Positions 4,717 to 6,823 of a DNA stretch of 6,823 nt are shown piece after piece; position 1 is the stretch's first letter, and each line of letters begins with the position of its first letter. Below the pieces are notes generated by a model that was not told the origin of the DNA, did no database searches, and worked only from the letters and a program-made list of their open reading frames with translations. Position numbers and translations under genes: made by a program. This stretch comes from Candidatus Pacearchaeota archaeon (lineage in GTDB: Archaea; Nanoarchaeota; Nanoarchaeia; Pacearchaeales; GW2011-AR1). The stretch is taken from NCBI GenBank assembly GCA_002690445.1, contig NZER01000395.1, positions 1-6,823 on the forward strand, given 5' to 3'.

Positions 4717-4970
4717 ACGACTGGCGCGCGTTCGGAAACTGGAAACTAATAGACCCCGCCGGCCAGGTACTACTAAAGGTCGTAGGGTTCCCTCGCACCG
4801 ATGGCGGCACCGAATCGATGTGGGTCATCGTCACCGCCGGAACCGATTACGCCGGGACCGGAACCCTGGACAACGTCCCCGATGCCGTGCCCGGGCTCGA
4901 GCTGGGCGCCCAGATCCGCTACGGAAACGGAACCGATACCCGCAAACCCGACTACCTGGGCCCAGCATGA
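4713..4970 (+). CDS. Hypothetical soluble protein, 85 aa
   Basis: Starts at GTG 4713, overlapping the previous TGA by 4 nt; an in-frame TTG at 4701 would give four more residues but lies inside the upstream gene. The product is Gly/Thr/Asp-rich and looks all-beta (WKLIDPAGQVLLKVVGFPR, SMWVIVTAGTDYAGTGTLDN, LELGAQIRYGNGTDTRKP). It has no Cys and no membrane segment. No family is recognised. It lies between the two paralogous membrane proteins and is overlap-coupled to both, so it may work with them. No Shine-Dalgarno precedes the GTG. Confidence 0.8.
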   Translation: MNDWRAFGNWKLIDPAGQVLLKVVGFPRTDGGTESMWVIVTAGTDYAGTGTLDNVPDAVPGLELGAQIRYGNGTDTRKPDYLGPA

Positions 4971-5095
4971 CCACCAGCCGACGCGAAACCGCCAAAGTGC
5001 TAGCCCTCGCGTTCCTATTCGTATGGCTAGTCGCGAGCTGTATATCTAACCCCGTCGACCCGCCCACCGCGCTACTAGCGAGCGTTCTGCCGTAG
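4967..5095 (+). CDS. Tiny membrane protein or lipoprotein B, 42 aa
   Basis: ATG 4967 overlaps the previous TGA (ATGA). A basic N-terminus (MTTSRRETAK) is followed by VLALAFLFVWLVASC; Val-Ala-Ser-Cys at the end of the hydrophobic stretch fits a lipobox with Cys 25 as the lipidated residue. If processed, the mature peptide would be about 18 residues. Otherwise it is a single-pass membrane peptide. It resembles the protein at 4552 through FLFV..(V/L)VA and the NPxD after the helix, but lacks that protein's paired-Cys tail. It is the last gene of the operon, 30 nt before terminator T2. Function is unknown. Confidence 0.74.
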   Translation: MTTSRRETAKVLALAFLFVWLVASCISNPVDPPTALLASVLP

Positions 5096-5125
5096 CGCCT
5101 CGGCTCGCCCGCCAAACCCCCCCGC

Positions 5126-5151
5126 CGGCCCCAGCCGCCAGGCTGGGGCCG
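5126..5151 (+). terminator. Terminator T2 of the rightward operon
   Basis: Perfect 11-bp arms CGGCCCCAGCC (5126-5136) and GGCTGGGGCCG (5141-5151) with a GCCA loop, followed by TTGCGCG. It lies 30 nt after the last gene. The stretch GGGGC-to-GTCC after the loop matches that of T1 at 15 of 17 positions. The symmetrical stem could also stop leakage of leftward transcription. Confidence 0.8.
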
Positions 5152-5265
5152 TTGCGCGTCCCGGCCCCCAACCGATCCCGCAGGAAATGTCAGATACGAC
5201 CCGGCACCGGATACCCCAAGGACCACCGCAGCGGGTGAAAGATACCCGACAGTTGCCGGCGTGGG

Positions 5266-5311
5266 AAAACAGAACAACCCCCCGGCGCAGGGCCTCTGCC
5301 ACCGAGGGGTT
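5266..5311 (-). terminator. Terminator T3 of the leftward operon
   Basis: Reading leftward, AACCCCTCGG (5311-5302) pairs with CCGGGGGGTT (5285-5276) with one G-T wobble; an inner GCAG/CTGC extends the stem. A T-rich tail GTTCTGTTTTC (5275-5265) follows. It lies 44 nt past the stop of the last leftward gene and faces T2, giving a clean convergent junction. Confidence 0.75.
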
Positions 5312-5317
5312 GGACTT

Positions 5318-5337
5318 GTCTCACCGCAGGAACCACC
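5318..5337 (+). promoter_or_regulatory. Orphan third copy of the leader motif
   Basis: GTCTCACC (5318-5325) followed by AGGAACCACC (5328-5337) matches the leaders at 1768 and 2582 but lacks the ACCAA before the AGGA. No rightward start codon or clear -10 accompanies it, and a leftward gene ends just beyond. It lies about 165 nt after T2, much as copy 2 lies about 140 nt after T1, so it looks like the remnant of a former transcription unit. Confidence 0.4.
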
Positions 5338-5338
5338 C

Positions 5339-5352
5339 TGTCGGTACCGACA
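5339..5352. repeat. 14-bp perfect palindrome
   Basis: TGTCGGTACCGACA is its own reverse complement. It lies between the orphan leader motif and the stop of the leftward operon. The symmetry suits a dimeric DNA-binding protein, but no gene start lies next to it. Confidence 0.5.
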
Positions 5353-5354
5353 CC

Positions 5355-5693
5355 CTAGCAGGTTTCGCACTCACAAAGCAGCATCCGGGTGGCGTGTGCA
5401 CGCTTGGCTGATTCTGCAAGCGGGAGACATTGGCGGTCGCCTTCGGGTAGGCCGCGGGTTGTTGAGTCGTCGGCTCGTTTGGTGGCGGCAACGGTTTCGA
5501 CCAGGGTTGCCCACGGGGGCCACCATTTGGATTCGCCTGCGAGGCGGTCGACGGCTCGGGTCACTGTGTCGAATGTGTAGGTGGGTTCTTGGAGGTAGCT
5601 GCGCCAGATGGAGATGGTGCCGTCTGTGATTGTTGTTTGCGGCCAGATTGATGAGATGCGGAACAGGATCCGGTCGGCTTCGTCGGGGGTCAC
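5355..5693 (-). CDS. Putative helicase-loader-like replication protein, 112 aa
   Basis: Last gene of the leftward operon. GTG 5693-5691 overlaps the previous TGA (GTGA) and has GGAGGA upstream. The N-terminal two thirds (DEADRILFRISSIWPQ, ISIWRSYLQEPTYTFDTVTRAVDRLA, SKWWPPWATLVETV) follow the pattern of short phage helicase loaders such as G39P: an Ile-x-x-(Tyr/Trp)-Pro segment, a Trp-x-x-x-Leu helix, a helix that averages over codons, then a Pro-containing WPPW turn before a Leu/Val helix. The resemblance is by pattern only. The C-terminus is a CECETC Cys cluster (residues 107-112), possibly metal-binding. Beside a methylase and an HTH protein, a replication role is reasonable. It may equally be an unrelated helical phage protein. 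Confidence 0.8.
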   Translation of the reverse strand: MTPDEADRILFRISSIWPQTTITDGTISIWRSYLQEPTYTFDTVTRAVDRLAGESKWWPPWATLVETVAATKRADDSTTRGLPEGDRQCLPLAESAKRAHATRMLLCECETC

Positions 5694-5947
5694 AGGACGC
5701 CTTCCTCCTGGCGGTGCCGCTCCGCGATCAGATCGTCGCGTGCCCCGTCGAGTTCACGGGTCACCTCGTTCGGATCGTCAGCCGTCACTGCGGCCCGTTC
5801 GCCACGGGCCATCTGTATCTCCCATGCTCGCCCCTCGGGCGTGGTCGCGCATCCGATGCTGATGGCGGCGTTGTGGCCCAAGCTGGGGTAGCGGCGTTTG
5901 AAATAGGCGATGCGTTCGTGTTGTGTCATGGCGTCAAGATCGGTCAT
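5690..5947 (-). CDS. Hypothetical phage protein, 85 aa
   Basis: ATG 5947-5945 overlaps the previous TGA (ATGA), with an AGGGGG-type site upstream; its own TGA overlaps the next GTG. The N-terminal half has aromatic and basic residues (MTQHERIAYFKRRYPSLGHN) then ISIGCATTPEGRAWEIQMARG. The C-terminal half is a charged helix (DPNEVTRELDGARDDLIAER). Only one Cys; no membrane segment. I do not recognise a family. Position directly before the loader-like gene and the charged helical content suggest a small interaction partner, without direct support. Confidence 0.82.
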   Translation of the reverse strand: MTDLDAMTQHERIAYFKRRYPSLGHNAAISIGCATTPEGRAWEIQMARGERAAVTADDPNEVTRELDGARDDLIAERHRQEEGVL

Positions 5948-6162
5948 CCGGCCCCCTGGGTAGCAAGCAACTGTTCCTTCGATGGTTTCCCGACCTGCTG
6001 CTCGTCACGCAACCGGTGGGCATAGGCAACCGCAGCAGCGTAGGTGTGGAACAACCCCGCCTCTGCACCGTCGGCAGTTACCGTCCACCAAACGTGACGT
6101 AATCCGCCACCGAGGTAAACCAGCCTCGAGTGGATCTCTGCCTCCGCCGGCACCTCAGTCAT
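5944..6162 (-). CDS. Hypothetical phage protein, 72 aa
   Basis: I chose ATG 6162-6160: it lies inside the end of the HTH gene with an 8-nt overlap (ATGACTGA) and has GGAA 7 nt upstream. The frame is open further to 6225, but that start would lie well inside the HTH gene. The product has a strand-rich start (RLVYLGGGLRHVWWTVTADG) and an Ala-rich helix (YAAAVAYAHRLRDEQQ), with a flexible tail. It looks like a compact alpha/beta protein; no family is recognised. The next gene overlaps by 4 nt (ATGA). Confidence 0.75.
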   Translation of the reverse strand: MTEVPAEAEIHSRLVYLGGGLRHVWWTVTADGAEAGLFHTYAAAVAYAHRLRDEQQVGKPSKEQLLATQGAG

Positions 6163-6334
6163 CGACACGTTCCAACAAACAGATACGCACCACCCGGTCA
6201 TCACGATCCGGTGCCCGATCAACATGCCGAACTGAAATAGACGCAGCAGGAACTCCCATCCAGGCTGCGATGTCTCCGATGGACAGGTAGATGCGATGTT
6301 CGCGGGTGTGGCGGGCTACTTCATGGTCAGGCAT
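6155..6334 (-). CDS. Small helix-turn-helix protein, excisionase/MerR-like, 59 aa
   Basis: Reads from ATG 6334-6332, which overlaps the methylase stop by 8 nt (ATGCCTGA). Residues 16-34 (YLSIGDIAAWMGVPAASIS) have the pattern of a helix-turn-helix start as in AlpA/excisionase and MerR-like small proteins: Ser-Ile-Gly-x-Ile-Ala-x-x-hydrophobic-Gly-Val-Pro. An acidic/basic tail follows (RAPDRDDRVVRI). It could bind DNA as a regulator or recombination directionality factor; no integrase is visible in the window, so a regulatory role is equally likely. The protein is at the short end for such families. Confidence 0.75.
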   Translation of the reverse strand: MPDHEVARHTREHRIYLSIGDIAAWMGVPAASISVRHVDRAPDRDDRVVRICLLERVDD

Positions 6335-6823
6335 CAGACAGCAACCCCAACGCCAACTCGGCTTGTTGTACGCAGCATCCGTTGCCGAGCATTTTCAGCA
6401 TGGCTGTGCGTGATAGGCCCAGGTCGCAGACCCAGCCTTCCGGTAGTCCGAGCATCCATTCCACAAAAAATGGGTTCAATCCTCGGTCGTCAACTGGGGC
6501 GGGGGCTGCTCGTCCAAGGATGTATTCCCATCGTTGGACAGCCCCCGTGTAGGGGCCGAAGTCACATGATGGGCGATTGCTCTCGGCAGTAGCGAGTCGT
6601 CGTCTGGAACGGACTTCGTGAGATCCCCTGTGTCTTTCCAGTCCCTCGCTGTCGGTGTTGGTAGTAGCCGAAGTATCTCGATCTCCAAGCTCGCCCCGTG
6701 TCCGTTGCCGTTGTCGTGACGTTTCTTCATCTCGTCGGTCCAGGAGTCCCACTCCTCGGGCGTCTTGCCTCGGCCCATGTCGTTCACTACCGGCGTCGGC
6801 AGCAGGTGCGGCAGATCCCACAG
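6327..6823 (-). pseudogene. Phage DNA (cytosine-5-type) methylase, C-terminal part, frameshifted
   Basis: Runs in from the right edge. One frame (about 6823-6566) encodes HLLPTPVVNDMG, TPEEWDSWTDEMKKRHDNGN and LLPTPTARDWKDTGD, then DDDSLLPRAIAHH: the LPTP-rich region before the last motifs of actinophage methylases. At about 6566 the homology moves to the -1 frame, which continues FGPYTGAVQRWEYILGRAAP, LNPFFVEWMLGLPEGWV and MLGNGCCVQQAE and ends at TGA 6329-6327. The two parts join without a gap in the homology, so a one-base deletion, or a sequencing error, is implied. No slippery heptamer is present. The last motif normally reads GNGVVPQQA; here Val replaces Pro. The AdoMet-binding N-terminal part lies outside the window. 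If intact, it would methylate phage or host DNA, probably guarding against restriction. Confidence 0.8.

Noticed and set aside
4831..5370. 179-codon leftward frame over the end of the rightward operon
   Set aside because: Arg/Gly-rich shadow of the rightward genes; crosses terminators T2 and T3 and has no start signal.
6555..6585. Programmed -1 frameshift in the methylase
   Set aside because: No X-XXY-YYZ slippery heptamer around the frame change; a deletion or sequencing error is simpler.
1..6823. CRISPR array, tRNA genes or insertion sequences
   Set aside because: No regularly spaced identical repeats, no tRNA T-loop signature in non-coding stretches, and no transposase or terminal inverted repeats with target duplications.

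Overview
The window is high in G+C and gene-dense, with mostly very small ORFs chained by 4-nt or 8-nt start/stop overlaps. Several products are typical of actinobacteriophages: a PP-loop (PAPS reductase-like) ATPase, a Cys-rich protein resembling the mycobacteriophage gene 88 family, and the C-terminal half of a phage DNA methylase with its LPTP repeats. The best reading is a phage or prophage of a high-G+C actinobacterium. No structural or integration genes are visible, and the host genus cannot be told from the sequence.

Layout. (1) Positions 1-664 hold a leftward operon: a 49-aa zinc-ribbon protein, a 71-aa membrane-anchored protein and the N-terminal 98 residues of the PP-loop enzyme. 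A 28-aa leader ORF may precede it. (2) Positions 750-1731 are a long stretch without a convincing gene. The + strand is C/A-rich on the left and G/T-rich on the right. The switch lies at a large stem-loop (1138-1185). The left side has G-quadruplex-type runs on the minus strand, and the right side has GC-rich hairpins and GTGGGTGT-type repeats. (3) Positions 1732-2440 are a single-gene unit: promoter, 179-aa gene, strong terminator. (4) Positions 2567-5151 are a second promoter with the same leader, eight rightward genes and a second terminator. Seven of the eight genes are directly coupled by 4-nt overlaps apart from one 9-nt gap. They encode Cys-pair proteins, the GP88-like protein and two tiny membrane proteins that look like paralogs. 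(5) Positions 5152-5354 are a convergent junction with an orphan copy of the leader motif, a leftward terminator and a 14-bp palindrome. (6) Positions 5355-6823 are a leftward operon, in transcription order: frameshifted DNA methylase, HTH protein, two unknown proteins, and a protein reminiscent of helicase loaders.

The methylase, HTH and loader-like genes look like an early DNA-metabolism module. The eight-gene rightward operon is mostly proteins I do not recognise. It has unusual Leu CTA usage and many CTCGAG sites, and shows signs of internal duplication. The promoter-leader and terminator elements recur, suggesting a modular unit that has been duplicated. The most interesting unexplained elements are the compositional pivot with its stem-loop (candidate replication origin or divergent control region), the repeated leader, and the coupled small-protein operon.
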